The notes: generated from the sequence alone by a model not told the origin. A stretch of 64,000 bases of DNA from Mycobacterium sherrisii (GCF_002102355.1 NZ_LQPT01000019.1:248001-312000), one strand, 5' to 3'. Counted from the first letter of the stretch, positions 16,769 to 26,307 are shown. Program-made: numbers and translations.

Positions 16769-18043
16769 TTATCCGCCATCTCCCGTCGGTGCCGGTGCCG
16801 CCGGCGGCGATTGACCAAGGCCCGCATCGGGAATCGGTGCCGGTCCGGGCCGCGGCCCGTAGGCCGATTGTGGTCCGGGTACCGCGTCCGGCGGCGGGGG
16901 CGGCAGCGGCAGCGCATTGGGGTCGACCCACGGCGGCCGCAGCGGGTTGTGCAACGGGTCCAGCGTGTAGTTCATCCGATATGGGTCGCCGGGTTCGGGC
17001 ACCACCGGCATGTCCAGCTGTCCCCAGTGGGTGCCCAACAGCAACCCCTTCTTCAACCGTGGGATCGACAGGTCGAGGTCGACGTGCAGATTGAAGTAGT
17101 CGCCCCGGACCGCCCGGTCGACGAAGTTCTGGGTGAACGGGAACACGAACCCCGCGGCGATCGCCATGCCGAACTCCGGTCCGACGTCGGCCAGCGCCTT
17201 GACCGTTGGCTCCAGGTTCTTGAGGTTCTTGACCAAGTCGTCCTGCGTGTCGTTGACCAGCCGGGTGGCGGTGTTGCTGAATGTGCGAAGGTGATCCAGC
17301 GCGGACGTCAGCCGCGGCCGCTCCTTGATCAGCACGTCGAGGGCGGGCGGTATTTTCTGCAACGCATTGCTGACGACATCGCGCTGTTCGGCGAAGGTGG
17401 TCGAAAGCCGGTTCAGCGCCTGGATGGACTCGACGATGTTGTCTCGTTGGTCGTCCAGCGTTGACACGAATGTGTCGAGGCGAGTGAGCAGATCCCGGAA
17501 GGCGGCGCCGTTGCCGGACAATGCCGTCGAAAAGTTGTGGACGACCTCCCCGATCTGGCCCAGTCCGCCGCCGTTGACGACCGCCCCCAGCGAGGACAGG
17601 GTCTGCTCGGTCGACGGGTAGGCCGTCGACCGGCTCAGCGGAATGGTGGCGCCCGGCTGGAGCCGTCCGCTTCCCCCTTCGCCGAGCGGCGTATTGAGCT
17701 CGACATGCATCGAACCCAGCAGGCTGGTCTGACCAACGCTGGCGACCACGTTGGCCGGGACGACGACGTCTCGCTTGACCGAGATCTCGACGTCGGCGTG
17801 CCAGCCTTTCACCCTCATCTCGCCGACGCTGCCGACGACGACGTCGTCGATCATCACCGGCGAATTCGATTCCATCGTCCCGACATTCGGCAACTCGACG
17901 TGGTAGATGTTGGCACCCGGACCACGTCCGACCGCGCCGGGCAGTGGCAACGAGTTCAGGCCGTGGAATGCGCATCCCGTCGCCGTGAACACCACGCAAC
18001 AGCCGACGGCGAACACCCGCCGAGCCGCGACCCGGGCCATCAT
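16769..18043 (-). CDS. mceE: Mce family lipoprotein, MceE/LprK type
   Basis: A 424-residue protein with a signal sequence and lipobox ending ATGC at about residue 23 (VVFTATGCAFHG), so it is probably lipid-anchored, the hallmark of MceE (LprK). The Mce domain starts at about residue 45 (IYHVELPNVGTMESNSPVMID). A long alpha-helical needle region and a Pro-rich tail follow. Start ATG 18043 is set by the ATGA overlap with mceD; ATG 18040 is immediately downstream. Component of the lipid-transport complex. Confidence 0.92.
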   Translation of the reverse strand: MMARVAARRVFAVGCCVVFTATGCAFHGLNSLPLPGAVGRGPGANIYHVELPNVGTMESNSPVMIDDVVVGSVGEMRVKGWHADVEISVKRDVVVPANVVASVGQTSLLGSMHVELNTPLGEGGSGRLQPGATIPLSRSTAYPSTEQTLSSLGAVVNGGGLGQIGEVVHNFSTALSGNGAAFRDLLTRLDTFVSTLDDQRDNIVESIQALNRLSTTFAEQRDVVSNALQKIPPALDVLIKERPRLTSALDHLRTFSNTATRLVNDTQDDLVKNLKNLEPTVKALADVGPEFGMAIAAGFVFPFTQNFVDRAVRGDYFNLHVDLDLSIPRLKKGLLLGTHWGQLDMPVVPEPGDPYRMNYTLDPLHNPLRPPWVDPNALPLPPPPPDAVPGPQSAYGPRPGPAPIPDAGLGQSPPAAPAPTGDGG

Positions 18044-19455
18044 TGTTGTGGTCCTTCCGCCGGCAGCAGCATGTCCGACAAATTCGAAGCCGGTGGTGGT
18101 GGCGGCGGCATGGGTGTCGACGGCGGGGGCGGCAGCGGCATCGCCGCGCCCGGGATGCGCGCCGGCGGCACCGCCCCCGGCGGTCCCACGGGATCGCCCG
18201 GGAGGCCGGTGTAGGCCGACACCGCGGGTGGGATCTCGGGCGGGCCGGGTTTCGGGCCCTCGCCGCCCGGCGCCAGGCGCGGTTCGGTGTAGAGAATCTT
18301 CGACGGGTCGACGGACTTCTGCAGGATGAAGTTGATGGGTATCGGCGAGTTGTTGAAGTTGAGCAGCCGCAGCCCCGGACCGATGAACAGCGAGCACAGC
18401 TTGCCCGATTCGACCGCGGTGACGTTTTCGATGGCGCCGATTTGGGTGCAGCCGGGCAGGGACAGCAGAACTTGGCCGCCCCAGGTGGGATTCGCGAAGT
18501 TCATCAGTCCGAACCCGCCCACGATGGTTCCGGTGTCGGCGTTGTAGTCGTTGAAGAAGTTGCCCAGCGCGTTCGGCGCGCCGTGCAGAATGTTCTCCAA
18601 GGCCATGTGGTGATCGACCAGGTTCTGTGTGACATTGGCCAACCTGGCGATCTGCTCGCTGGTCTGGTCGCGGCTGCCGGCGATGAACCGTTGCACCTCG
18701 CCGACCGCCGTCGACAGGTCTGTCAGCGCCGCGTCCAGTTCCGATTTGCTGTCGTTGACCACACTGGTGAGCGTGGCCAGTCGGTTGTTGAACTGCACGA
18801 TCTGTACGTCGCTGTCGCGCAACGCGGCGACGAAGACCTGCAGGTTTTTGATGATGTCGACGATGTTGCCGCTGCCGTTGGCAAGGATCCGGCCCACCCC
18901 GGACAGCTGCGCAAGAGTTTGGCGCAGCTTGTCGCCGTTACCGTCCAGAGCGTTGGCGGCACTGTCGATGAACCGACCCACGGATGTGCCCGATACCCCG
19001 CTCTTGGGCCCCAAATCCGTTGCGAGCCGCATCAATTGGGTTTTGACCTCATCCCATTCAACCGGGACCGCGGTCCGTTCGACGGGTATGACCGCCCCGT
19101 CGTGCATGACCGGCCCCTTGTCCCGATAGGCCGGCGAGAGCTGGACATAGCGGGAGGCCACCAGATTCGGGGCGACGATCACCGCCTTCGCATCCGCCGG
19201 AATGGGCACGTCGCGATCGACCTTGAGGGTCATCTTCGTCTGGGTGCCCAGCGGCTGAATGGATTCGATGTGGCCGACCTTGACACCCGATACCCGCACC
19301 TCGTCGCTGGGGTAGATCGCGGTGGCGGTGGTGAAGTACGCCGTGATCGTCCGGGCAGCGAAAAACGTATTGCGGACGAGTACGGCCGCGCCGGCAAGCA
19401 GCAGCCCGACCAGGACAACCGCCGTGATGGTCACCAGCCTTCTGCGCGAGGTCAT
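18040..19455 (-). CDS. mceD: Mce family protein, MceD type
   Basis: A 471-residue protein. Start ATG 19455 (MTSRRRLVTITAVVL) is fixed by overlap with the mceC stop and puts the membrane anchor at residues 7-28. The Mce domain follows (YFTTATAIYPSDEVRVSGVKVG), then the helical needle domain and a proline-rich C-terminus with runs of Pro/Met. Fourth subunit of the transporter; overlaps mceE by 4 bases. Confidence 0.92.
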   Translation of the reverse strand: MTSRRRLVTITAVVLVGLLLAGAAVLVRNTFFAARTITAYFTTATAIYPSDEVRVSGVKVGHIESIQPLGTQTKMTLKVDRDVPIPADAKAVIVAPNLVASRYVQLSPAYRDKGPVMHDGAVIPVERTAVPVEWDEVKTQLMRLATDLGPKSGVSGTSVGRFIDSAANALDGNGDKLRQTLAQLSGVGRILANGSGNIVDIIKNLQVFVAALRDSDVQIVQFNNRLATLTSVVNDSKSELDAALTDLSTAVGEVQRFIAGSRDQTSEQIARLANVTQNLVDHHMALENILHGAPNALGNFFNDYNADTGTIVGGFGLMNFANPTWGGQVLLSLPGCTQIGAIENVTAVESGKLCSLFIGPGLRLLNFNNSPIPINFILQKSVDPSKILYTEPRLAPGGEGPKPGPPEIPPAVSAYTGLPGDPVGPPGAVPPARIPGAAMPLPPPPSTPMPPPPPPASNLSDMLLPAEGPQQ

Positions 19456-20570
19456 TGTGATCCACCAATCCGGCCGCCCAGCGTGCAACCCGGGCACGGC
19501 GGAATAGCGTTGTAGGGGAATGGAACCAGCGACCGAGGCACCGGTGACGGGAAGCCGGGACCGCGCGAAGTATCGAACGTCCGGAATCCCCACAGGTAGT
19601 CGAAGAACGGTTGGAAGATCTGTGGTGCAAGGAAGTTCGGGACGAACGCCGAGTAGGCGTACATGCTGGAAATACCCTCACCGACCGTGATCTCAAATTT
19701 CTTGAGACCTTCCAGTGATTTGCCGATGTTGTCGCGTTGCTTTTCCAGCATTGCGGTCACCGAGTTGAGCCTCTCCAGCGTTGGCGCCAAAGTGCTTTCG
19801 TTGTCGTGCACCAACGCTGTCAGCTGCTTGGCCACCGCTGACGTGTTGGCCAGCAAGTCCACGATCTCCTGGCGGCGGGCCACCAGAACTTGGAGCAGCG
19901 AGTCGGAGTTGAGGATGAGCTTGTTGACCTGCTGGCTGCGTTCGGACAGCACGCCGGTGACGTTGCCGGCGCTCTTGAAGAGGTCGGCGAGATTCTTGTT
20001 GCGGCTGTTGAGGGTTCGTGACAACCGGGTGAGTGCGTCGAAGGCCGGCCCCATTTGGGGTGCGAGTTGGTCGAGCGTCGCCGAGAGTGTGTCCAACGAC
20101 TGATTCAGCGCGGTGGTGTTGGTCCCCGCAGTGTCCGACGTCAGATCGCTGACGGCTTCGGTCAACGAATACGGCGAGGAGGTGCGGGAGACCGGGATGA
20201 GACTCATCGGGTGCATCGTGCCGCCGCCGGCGGACTCCAGCGTCAGCATCCGTTCACCCAGCAGCGAGCCGGTGCGGATGTGCGCGGTCGTCTCCGATCC
20301 GAGCAAAACGTTGCCCTTCGTCGTGAACGTCACCAGCGCATCGCCATGGGACAGCGAAACATCCGACACCGTGCCGACCTTCAACCCCGACACGATCACG
20401 GGGTTGCCCACCGCGATGCCGCCGGCTTCGGAAAACAGCGCCTGGTAACGGACCATCGTGGCCCACGCAATGAACCGGTCTGGCGACAGGCCCACCAGGA
20501 TGACCATGACCGCCAAGACGATGCCGATGAACCCGGCCTTTACTCGCCCGCCGCCGCGATACTTGAGCAT
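19452..20570 (-). CDS. mceC: Mce family protein, MceC type
   Basis: A 372-residue protein with an N-terminal anchor (FIGIVLAVMVILVGLSP) and Mce domain (ALFSEAGGIAVGNPVIVSGLKVG), then a helical domain ending in a Cys/Gly-rich short tail (CPGCTLGG). ATG 20570 overlaps the mceB stop by one base (TAATG). An in-frame GTG at 20585 is an alternative, adding five residues. Subunit of the MceA-F hexamer. Confidence 0.91.
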   Translation of the reverse strand: MLKYRGGGRVKAGFIGIVLAVMVILVGLSPDRFIAWATMVRYQALFSEAGGIAVGNPVIVSGLKVGTVSDVSLSHGDALVTFTTKGNVLLGSETTAHIRTGSLLGERMLTLESAGGGTMHPMSLIPVSRTSSPYSLTEAVSDLTSDTAGTNTTALNQSLDTLSATLDQLAPQMGPAFDALTRLSRTLNSRNKNLADLFKSAGNVTGVLSERSQQVNKLILNSDSLLQVLVARRQEIVDLLANTSAVAKQLTALVHDNESTLAPTLERLNSVTAMLEKQRDNIGKSLEGLKKFEITVGEGISSMYAYSAFVPNFLAPQIFQPFFDYLWGFRTFDTSRGPGFPSPVPRSLVPFPYNAIPPCPGCTLGGRIGGSQ

Positions 20571-21592
20571 TAGGGTTCGGTGCACCTTCCCGCTTCTGAC
20601 CTGAACACATTGGCGTGCACGGTCCGGCCCTGAAGATCGGTGCCGCGGAGTTCCAACTGGCAGAGGTAATACGGGATGGTCGCGCCCGCCACGCCGAGAC
20701 GGACGAGCTTGCGATAGTTCTTGGGCGCCTTCTGGATTGCGGCCTCGAGGCGGTCCTTGTCGTTGTCGAGTATCGGCGCCAGCCGATTGAGCTGCGCGAC
20801 GGTGCCCGACAGCGGCGGGCGCGCGCTGGACAACAGGTCCGCCAGTGATGCGGTTCCTCGGTCCAAGGCGTCGATCGCGGAGCCGATGGTGTCCCGGTCG
20901 TTGGACAGCCCCGTGACGAGCTGCTCGAGGCGATCGATCGCGGCGGAGAACTGCTTGCCGTCCTGCGACACCGTGCCGATCACCGTGTTGAGGTTGTCGA
21001 TCAACTGCTGCACGGTTTGGTCGTTGTCCGCCAACGCATTCGAAAACGACGTCGTCTTGGAGAACAACGACTCCAGCGTCCCGCCCTGGCCCTGGAACAC
21101 CTGCAACAGCCCCGAGGTCAGCGCGTTGACATCGTGCGCGTTGAGGCCTTGGGTAACGGGTTTCAGTCCGCCGAGCAGCAGATCGAGGTCCAGCGCCGGT
21201 GCGGTGCGGTTGACCGGAATCTCACCGCCGGCTGCCAGACGCCTGGTCGACCCCGGACCATCGATGAGTTCGAGGTAGCGATCGCCCACCAGGTTCAGGT
21301 AGCGGACCGCCGCCCTGGTGCCCTCGGTGAGGACGATGCTGCGGTCGGCGTCGAATTTCACCACGACTTTTTTGTCCGGCCGCAACGAAACGCTGTTGAC
21401 GGTGCCCACCCGGATTCCGGCGACCCGCACCGACTGCCCCGGCTTGAGCCGCGATACGTCGCTGAACACCGCCGAATATCCGTTCGTCGCACCCGTCCGG
21501 TACTGGCCGAAGATGAAAAACAGAAAGGAGGTCAGGATCGCCATCACAACCGCGAAGACGGCGAACTTGATCAGCGTTGCGCGCGTTCTCAT
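20570..21592 (-). CDS. mceB: Mce family protein, MceB type
   Basis: A 340-residue protein, short and without a Pro-rich tail as is usual for MceB. The membrane anchor lies at residues 7-29 (TLIKFAVFAVVMAILTSFLF) and the Mce domain at about 38-115 (YSAVFSDVSRLKPGQSVRVA). The remainder is helical and ends in VFRSEAGRCTEP. ATG 21592 overlaps the mceA stop (ATGA). Confidence 0.92.
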   Translation of the reverse strand: MRTRATLIKFAVFAVVMAILTSFLFFIFGQYRTGATNGYSAVFSDVSRLKPGQSVRVAGIRVGTVNSVSLRPDKKVVVKFDADRSIVLTEGTRAAVRYLNLVGDRYLELIDGPGSTRRLAAGGEIPVNRTAPALDLDLLLGGLKPVTQGLNAHDVNALTSGLLQVFQGQGGTLESLFSKTTSFSNALADNDQTVQQLIDNLNTVIGTVSQDGKQFSAAIDRLEQLVTGLSNDRDTIGSAIDALDRGTASLADLLSSARPPLSGTVAQLNRLAPILDNDKDRLEAAIQKAPKNYRKLVRLGVAGATIPYYLCQLELRGTDLQGRTVHANVFRSEAGRCTEP

Positions 21593-22851
21593 CCGGGTTG
21601 TCCGATCTGAGCCGAGTTGCGTGGCGGGCCGGCGATGGGCCCGTATAACAGCTGCTTGAGGAGGTCGGAGTTGAGCAACGTCTGCTGGTTTCCATACCCC
21701 ACGGGGTTGGCGCCGATATCGGTGATCAGCTGCGGCGGGTTGGTGTTGAACGGCAGCTTCGGCAGACCCACGCACTGCGGACCACCCGTCGCCGCAACCT
21801 TGGGCAGGTTCGTCGGATACCGGTAGCGTTCGGCGCCCAACGTGAGGCTCGCCGAGATGTTGATGCTCGGCTCCGACAGCGGCGCGCCATGCCCGATCTG
21901 TATGAGGCCGCCGAAGCTACAGGTCAGTGCCGGGCCGTACTCGTTGGTCAGGTCGGTGGTCGGCACCAGCAGGTGCATCACATCCGTCAGAGGTTGGCGG
22001 TTGACGGCCAACACGTCGTTGCCGACGTCGGCCAACCCGATCGCGCTGATCAACAACGCGTCGAGGTTGTTCTGCTCGTCGACGATCGTCTTGCTGATTC
22101 GGGTGGCGTTGGAGGCGGTCTTCACCAGATCCGATGCGGCGTCGGCGTAGGCGTTCGACACCACCGGGAGGGCCTCGAGGTCATGGCGGAATGCGGGAAG
22201 ACTCGGCTCCAGTTTGGCCAGAAATGAATCCAAGTCGTTGAGGGATTGGCCCAGTTTCGCGCCGCGCCCGCTGAAGGCTTGCGCCAGCGCGCCAAGGGAT
22301 TCGTTGAGTTTGGGCGGATCGATATGGGACAGCACCGACACCAATTGCTGGAACACGGTGTTGATTTCGACCATGACGTGCTTGCCTTGCAGCGTCTGCC
22401 CGCCGTGCAGCCGCCGCAGGGAGGGTTGATCCGGTTCCACCAGCAGCACGGATTTCGCACCGAACACCGTGGACGACGCGATATCCACCAGTACGTTGCT
22501 GGGAATGTAGCGCAGCTGCGATGGGTCCATTGCCAGGTGAATCGCGGCTTGGCCGTTGGGCAGCGGCTCGATCGAATCCACCTTGCCCACTTGCACGCCA
22601 CGCATTTTCACTTTGGCGTCCGGGTTCATCACCAGGCCGGCGCGTTGCGAGATCACGGTCACCGGCACGGATTCGGTGAACGAGCCGCGGAACAGTCCGA
22701 CCGCAAACGCAAATATGGCGCAAATGCTGACGACGGTGATCAGGCCGAGCAGGGGTGGCAGGTAATTGCGTGCGCGCGGCGGTCGGGCCTGGCCGGCCGG
22801 CGACGGTCGGCCGGCAATCGCGCCGCGACCCGCTGGCTCATTTCGCGTCAT
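21589..22851 (-). CDS. mceA: Mce family protein, MceA type
   Basis: A 420-residue protein. A cytosolic Pro/Arg-rich N-terminus of about 30 residues precedes one membrane helix (LLGLITVVSICAIFAFAVGLF). The Mce domain is at about 60-140 (VTVISQRAGLVMNPDAKVKMR), followed by the helical cholesterol-uptake-porter-like domain. MceA subunits are candidates for substrate contact. ATG 22851 has AAGGAGG upstream. It follows yrbEB by 18 bases in the operon. Confidence 0.93.
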   Translation of the reverse strand: MTRNEPAGRGAIAGRPSPAGQARPPRARNYLPPLLGLITVVSICAIFAFAVGLFRGSFTESVPVTVISQRAGLVMNPDAKVKMRGVQVGKVDSIEPLPNGQAAIHLAMDPSQLRYIPSNVLVDIASSTVFGAKSVLLVEPDQPSLRRLHGGQTLQGKHVMVEINTVFQQLVSVLSHIDPPKLNESLGALAQAFSGRGAKLGQSLNDLDSFLAKLEPSLPAFRHDLEALPVVSNAYADAASDLVKTASNATRISKTIVDEQNNLDALLISAIGLADVGNDVLAVNRQPLTDVMHLLVPTTDLTNEYGPALTCSFGGLIQIGHGAPLSEPSINISASLTLGAERYRYPTNLPKVAATGGPQCVGLPKLPFNTNPPQLITDIGANPVGYGNQQTLLNSDLLKQLLYGPIAGPPRNSAQIGQPG

Positions 22852-22869
22852 TACCTTGCACCTCCTTCG

Positions 22870-23715
22870 CTAGCCGGACAGGTTGAAGTTGCCGTTCGTA
22901 CCGTAAATAGACAGCGAGACCAGCAGCGTTACCGACACCACGACGATGAGCGAGGTGCGCACCGCATTGCCCGTCGCATTGCCCACGCCGGCCGGCCCGC
23001 CGGACGCGAAATAGCCGTAATAGGTGTGGATCAGCAGGATGGTCAACGCCATCAGGATCGCCTGCAGAAACGACCACAACAGGTCGATCGGGTTCAGGAA
23101 CGTGTTGAAGTAGTGCTGGTACAAGCCCTGCGACTGGCCGAGCAAAAACGTCGTGGTGAACTGGCTGGCCAAAAAAGACAGGATCACGGCGATGCTGTAC
23201 AGCGGCGTGATGGCCAGCATTCCCGCCAGGATCCGCGTACTCACCAGGTACGAGACCGGCCGAATGGCCATGGCTTCCAGCGCATCGACTTCTTCGTTGA
23301 TCCGCATGGCGCCGAGCTGAGCCGTGACGCCAGCGCCGAACGTGGCCGCCAGTCCGATCCCGGCCACCACCGGTGCCGCGATGCGCACGTTGATGAATGC
23401 GGCCAAAAAGCCCGTCAACGCCTCGATGCCGATGTTGCCCAGCGACGTGTAACCCTGGATGGCCAGGGTGCCGCCCGCCGCCAGCGTCAGGAAGCCGACG
23501 ATCACGACGGTCCCGCCGATCATCGCCAAAGTGCCTGCACCCATGCTGATCTCGGCAATCAGGCGAATAACTTCGTGCCGGTAGCGGGTAGCCGCGAAGG
23601 GCACACCGGCGAGCGCTTTACCGTAGAACAGGGTATGGTCGCCGATCCGCCCCAGCGAGGCGACCGGCTTTTCGAGTTGACGGCTCAGTCGCGGATACAC
23701 GGCCCTCACTGCCAT
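22870..23715 (-). CDS. yrbEB: YrbE-family permease, B subunit (MlaE-like)
   Basis: A 281-residue integral membrane protein of the MlaE/YrbE permease family, with an N-terminal amphipathic helix and five hydrophobic helices. The conserved internal segment is LGAMRINEEVDALEAMAIRP, the family's EExDALxxMxxxP loop that contacts the ATPase. It pairs with YrbEA to form the inner-membrane permease of the Mce lipid importer. The ATPase (MceG/Mkl) is normally encoded elsewhere and is absent here. Nine bases separate it from yrbEA. Confidence 0.94.
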   Translation of the reverse strand: MAVRAVYPRLSRQLEKPVASLGRIGDHTLFYGKALAGVPFAATRYRHEVIRLIAEISMGAGTLAMIGGTVVIVGFLTLAAGGTLAIQGYTSLGNIGIEALTGFLAAFINVRIAAPVVAGIGLAATFGAGVTAQLGAMRINEEVDALEAMAIRPVSYLVSTRILAGMLAITPLYSIAVILSFLASQFTTTFLLGQSQGLYQHYFNTFLNPIDLLWSFLQAILMALTILLIHTYYGYFASGGPAGVGNATGNAVRTSLIVVVSVTLLVSLSIYGTNGNFNLSG

Positions 23716-23724
23716 TCGCAGCCC

Positions 23725-24543
23725 CTACTTCACCGTCATTTTGATGCCGATCGCGGTGACCACCACGTTGACGACGAACAGCGACATGAAGGCATAGACC
23801 ACGGTTTCGTTCACCGCGTTGCCAACGGCCTTCGCGCCGCCGCCGGTGATCGACAAGCCTCGATAGCAGGCGACCAGACCCGCGATGAGGCCGAACAGGG
23901 CCGCCTTGATGCAGGAAATGACCACTTCGGGTACGCCGGTCAGCAAGGTGATCCCGGCGGCGAATGCGCCCGGATTGACGTCTTGGACGAATACCGAGAA
24001 AACGTAGCCGCCGAGCACGCCGATGATGACCACCAGGCTGTTGAGCAGAAAGGCCACCAACCCGGAGGCCAGCATGCGCGGTGTGACCAACCGTTGGATC
24101 GGGTTGATGCCCAGCACTTCCATCGCGTCGATCTCTTCGCGAATCGTGCGCGAGCCGAGGTCGGCACACATTGCCGTGGCGCCCGCGCCGGCCACGATCA
24201 ACACCGTCACCAGCGGGCCGAGCTGGGTGACCGCACCGAACGCGGCACCCGCACCGGACAGGTCGGCCGCACCGAGTTCGCGCAACAAAATGTTGAGCGT
24301 GAAGCTGACCAGCACCGTGAACGGGATCGCTACCAACAGGGTGGGAGCCAGTGACACTCGCGCGACAAACCAGGACTGTTCCAAGAACTCCCGCCATTGG
24401 AACGGCCGGCGGAACGCGAACTTGACCGCGTCGGCCGACATCGCGAATAACGCCCCGACCGCCTGCATTGGGCCCGACAAATCCCACTTCAGTTTCAGCT
24501 GCGGCAATCCCGCCGACCAGTGGTCCGCGCCTTTAGTGGCCAC
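23725..24543 (-). CDS. yrbEA: YrbE-family permease, A subunit (MlaE-like)
   Basis: A 272-residue permease, first gene of the eight-gene yrbE-mce operon. The MlaE landmark is IREEIDAMEVLGINPIQRLV. Five hydrophobic helices follow an amphipathic N-terminus (AVKFAFRRPFQWREFLEQSW). The frame is open to 24648, but GTG 24543 is preferred: GGAGGG lies 10 bases upstream and the N-terminal length then matches the family. The operon lacks the GAGAAT operator found before the catabolic units, so its regulation probably differs. Confidence 0.92.
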   Translation of the reverse strand: MATKGADHWSAGLPQLKLKWDLSGPMQAVGALFAMSADAVKFAFRRPFQWREFLEQSWFVARVSLAPTLLVAIPFTVLVSFTLNILLRELGAADLSGAGAAFGAVTQLGPLVTVLIVAGAGATAMCADLGSRTIREEIDAMEVLGINPIQRLVTPRMLASGLVAFLLNSLVVIIGVLGGYVFSVFVQDVNPGAFAAGITLLTGVPEVVISCIKAALFGLIAGLVACYRGLSITGGGAKAVGNAVNETVVYAFMSLFVVNVVVTAIGIKMTVK

Positions 24544-24929
24544 TGATGCCCGCCCCTCCGAACGATCCGAGACTGACAGTCTTGTTGTTGCGCAACGACT
24601 GCGGTAAGTTCGGTTCAGCCGACAAACCCGGGCGGTTGGCACCGACAACGAAATGTGCAGCGGCCAGCGGAAATTCGACGGCTATCGCCGGCGCGGCAAT
24701 GCTGCCTTTCCTCACGCCGGGCCTCCATTCAGTCGCGTGAGTTGACGCATCAAGACGAAGAGCGTGCCGCCTCGAAGCGTTCGGCGATTATGACTCATGC
24801 CGATTCCAGGTGGAGCGAAAAACGCAGAATCGTTATTGGACGACCTCTAACCGGCGCACGCGGACAGGACGCGTCACTTTTGTTGGCGGGTTGAAACATC
24901 CAGGGCTGCTCCGGTTCTAACTGCTGGTT
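24544..24929. other. intergenic region with mce operon promoter
   Basis: About 390 bases without a credible gene, between the mce operon start and the 3' end of the CoA-transferase gene. Both flanking genes are on the minus strand, so it should contain the mce promoter. No GAGAAT-type operator or strong inverted repeat was recognised. Short frames here have poor composition and no ribosome binding site. Confidence 0.5.
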
Positions 24930-26135
24930 TTAGGTGACGGCGCCGGCCGTTTTGAGTTCGATGATGCGATCCCAGTCGAAGCCCAATTCCTGCAGGATCT
25001 CGTCGGTTTGCTCGGCGAATCCGGGTGCCGGTCCCGTCTGCGGTGCGCTGACATCGAACTGGACCGGATTGGCGACCAGTTCGAGTTCGCCTGCCCGGAC
25101 CAGGTATTCGTTGGCCCGAATTTGCGCGTCATCGGCCGCCTGCAACGTGTCCTGCACCGGAGCCCACGGCCCGGCCAGCGTGGCAAAGCGTTCGCTCCAC
25201 TCGGCAAGCGTGCGGGTTGCGATTGCCTTGGTCAAGATCTCGACGGCCGCTGCGGTGTTCGCGGTGATCTGCTCGATGGTGGCGAACCGGGGATCATCGG
25301 CCAGCTCGGGCAGGTCGACGTGGCGGCAAACGTCGGCCCAGAACTTCGTCGGCTGCATCATCACGAAGGAGATGTAGCGACCGTCCGAGGTCGTGTACAA
25401 CCCCACCAATGGGTTGTTGGGTGCGCCGTGCACGCCGGGCGGCGGCGCTTCCAGTCGCTGGTTCAGGTGCTTGGTCAAGGCGACCGTGTGACCCATCGAC
25501 CACAGTCCAGAGCCCAGCAGCGACACGTCGACGACCGAAGGTTCGCCGGTCCGCTCGCGCTTGAGCAACGCGGCGGCGATGCCGCCGGCGAGGTTGGTCC
25601 CGGAAATGGTGTCGCCGTAGGCAGGTCCGGGCGGCGCGATCATGCCGGGCAGTCCCATCGGCGTGATGGTGGCCGCGGTCCCGGCCCGGCACCAGAAAGC
25701 CGTCATGTCGTAGCCGCCCTTGGTGGCCTCGTCGCCGCGCGGACCCAACGCGCTGCCGCGCGCGTAAATGATCGACGGGTTCACCGCTCGGATGTCGTCG
25801 ACGTCGATGCCGAACTTCTGCCGAGCACCCGGCAGGAAGCTGGTCAAGAAGACGTCCGAGCGCCGGGCCAGCTCGTAGAGCACTTCCTTGCCCTCGGGCA
25901 CCGACATGTCCAGCCCGACGCTGCGCTTGCCGCGATTGGCGTGCTCGATGTTGGGATTCGGATCGCCCTCGACCCGCAACATGCCGGTCTGCCGCAGTCC
26001 CCGCTGCGGATCACCCGTCACCGCGTGCTCGACCTTGACGACGTCGGCGCCCCATTCGGCCAGCACCGCTCCTGCCGATGGGACGAACCCATACATGGCG
26101 ACCTCGAGAACCCGAATGCCCTCGAGCGGCCTCAT
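24930..26135 (-). CDS. class III CoA transferase (CaiB/BaiF family)
   Basis: A 401-residue CoA transferase moving CoA between acyl-CoA and free acid. Features: N-terminal LEGIRVLEVAMYGFVPSAG and ADVVKVEH, the segment RGKRSVGLDMSVPEGKEVL, and the probable nucleophilic aspartate in KGGYDMTAFW (about residue 143). The C-terminal part has GLYTTSDGRYISF and WAPVQD blocks. ATG 26135 overlaps the stop of a 49-codon gene (ATGA). The unit is preceded by a GAGAAT-type operator. It probably activates or recycles an acid of the local catabolic pathway. Confidence 0.92.
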   Translation of the reverse strand: MRPLEGIRVLEVAMYGFVPSAGAVLAEWGADVVKVEHAVTGDPQRGLRQTGMLRVEGDPNPNIEHANRGKRSVGLDMSVPEGKEVLYELARRSDVFLTSFLPGARQKFGIDVDDIRAVNPSIIYARGSALGPRGDEATKGGYDMTAFWCRAGTAATITPMGLPGMIAPPGPAYGDTISGTNLAGGIAAALLKRERTGEPSVVDVSLLGSGLWSMGHTVALTKHLNQRLEAPPPGVHGAPNNPLVGLYTTSDGRYISFVMMQPTKFWADVCRHVDLPELADDPRFATIEQITANTAAAVEILTKAIATRTLAEWSERFATLAGPWAPVQDTLQAADDAQIRANEYLVRAGELELVANPVQFDVSAPQTGPAPGFAEQTDEILQELGFDWDRIIELKTAGAVT

Positions 26136-26281
26136 TCGTGGCCTCCCAGCGCAGCGACGGCGTAGCGGAATGACCCGGTGCGCCGGCCATCGATCAGCAG
26201 TCGGCAGTCGACTCCTGCGCCTGTCGTCTCCGCGACTTCCGACGTCTGAGCGACTGTCGCAGCTGTGACCTGAGCTGGCAT
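26132..26281 (-). CDS. small protein (49 aa) leading the CoA-transferase operon
   Basis: A short gene of 49 codons starting MPAQVTAATVAQTSEV and ending in RRTGSFRYAVAALGGHE. Support: GAGGAG sits 4 bases before ATG 26281, the TGA overlaps the CoA-transferase ATG (ATGA), and it lies directly downstream of an operator at 26308-26322. No family recognised. It could be a translation-coupling leader or the remnant of a longer N-terminal domain (the CRLLIDGRRTG segment is faintly reminiscent of dehydrogenase N-termini, which is speculation). Confidence 0.55.
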   Translation of the reverse strand: MPAQVTAATVAQTSEVAETTGAGVDCRLLIDGRRTGSFRYAVAALGGHE

Positions 26282-26307
26282 TCGACTCCTCATGTGGTGG
26301 CAGTCAC

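Noticed and set aside
22246-24354. 702-codon plus-strand frame across mceA, yrbEB and yrbEA
   Set aside because: It lies opposite three well-supported genes and has His/Asp/Gln/Arg-rich shadow composition; no ribosome site.
24546-24740. 64-codon plus-strand frame in front of the mce operon
   Set aside because: No ribosome site, no motif, overlaps the mce promoter region.
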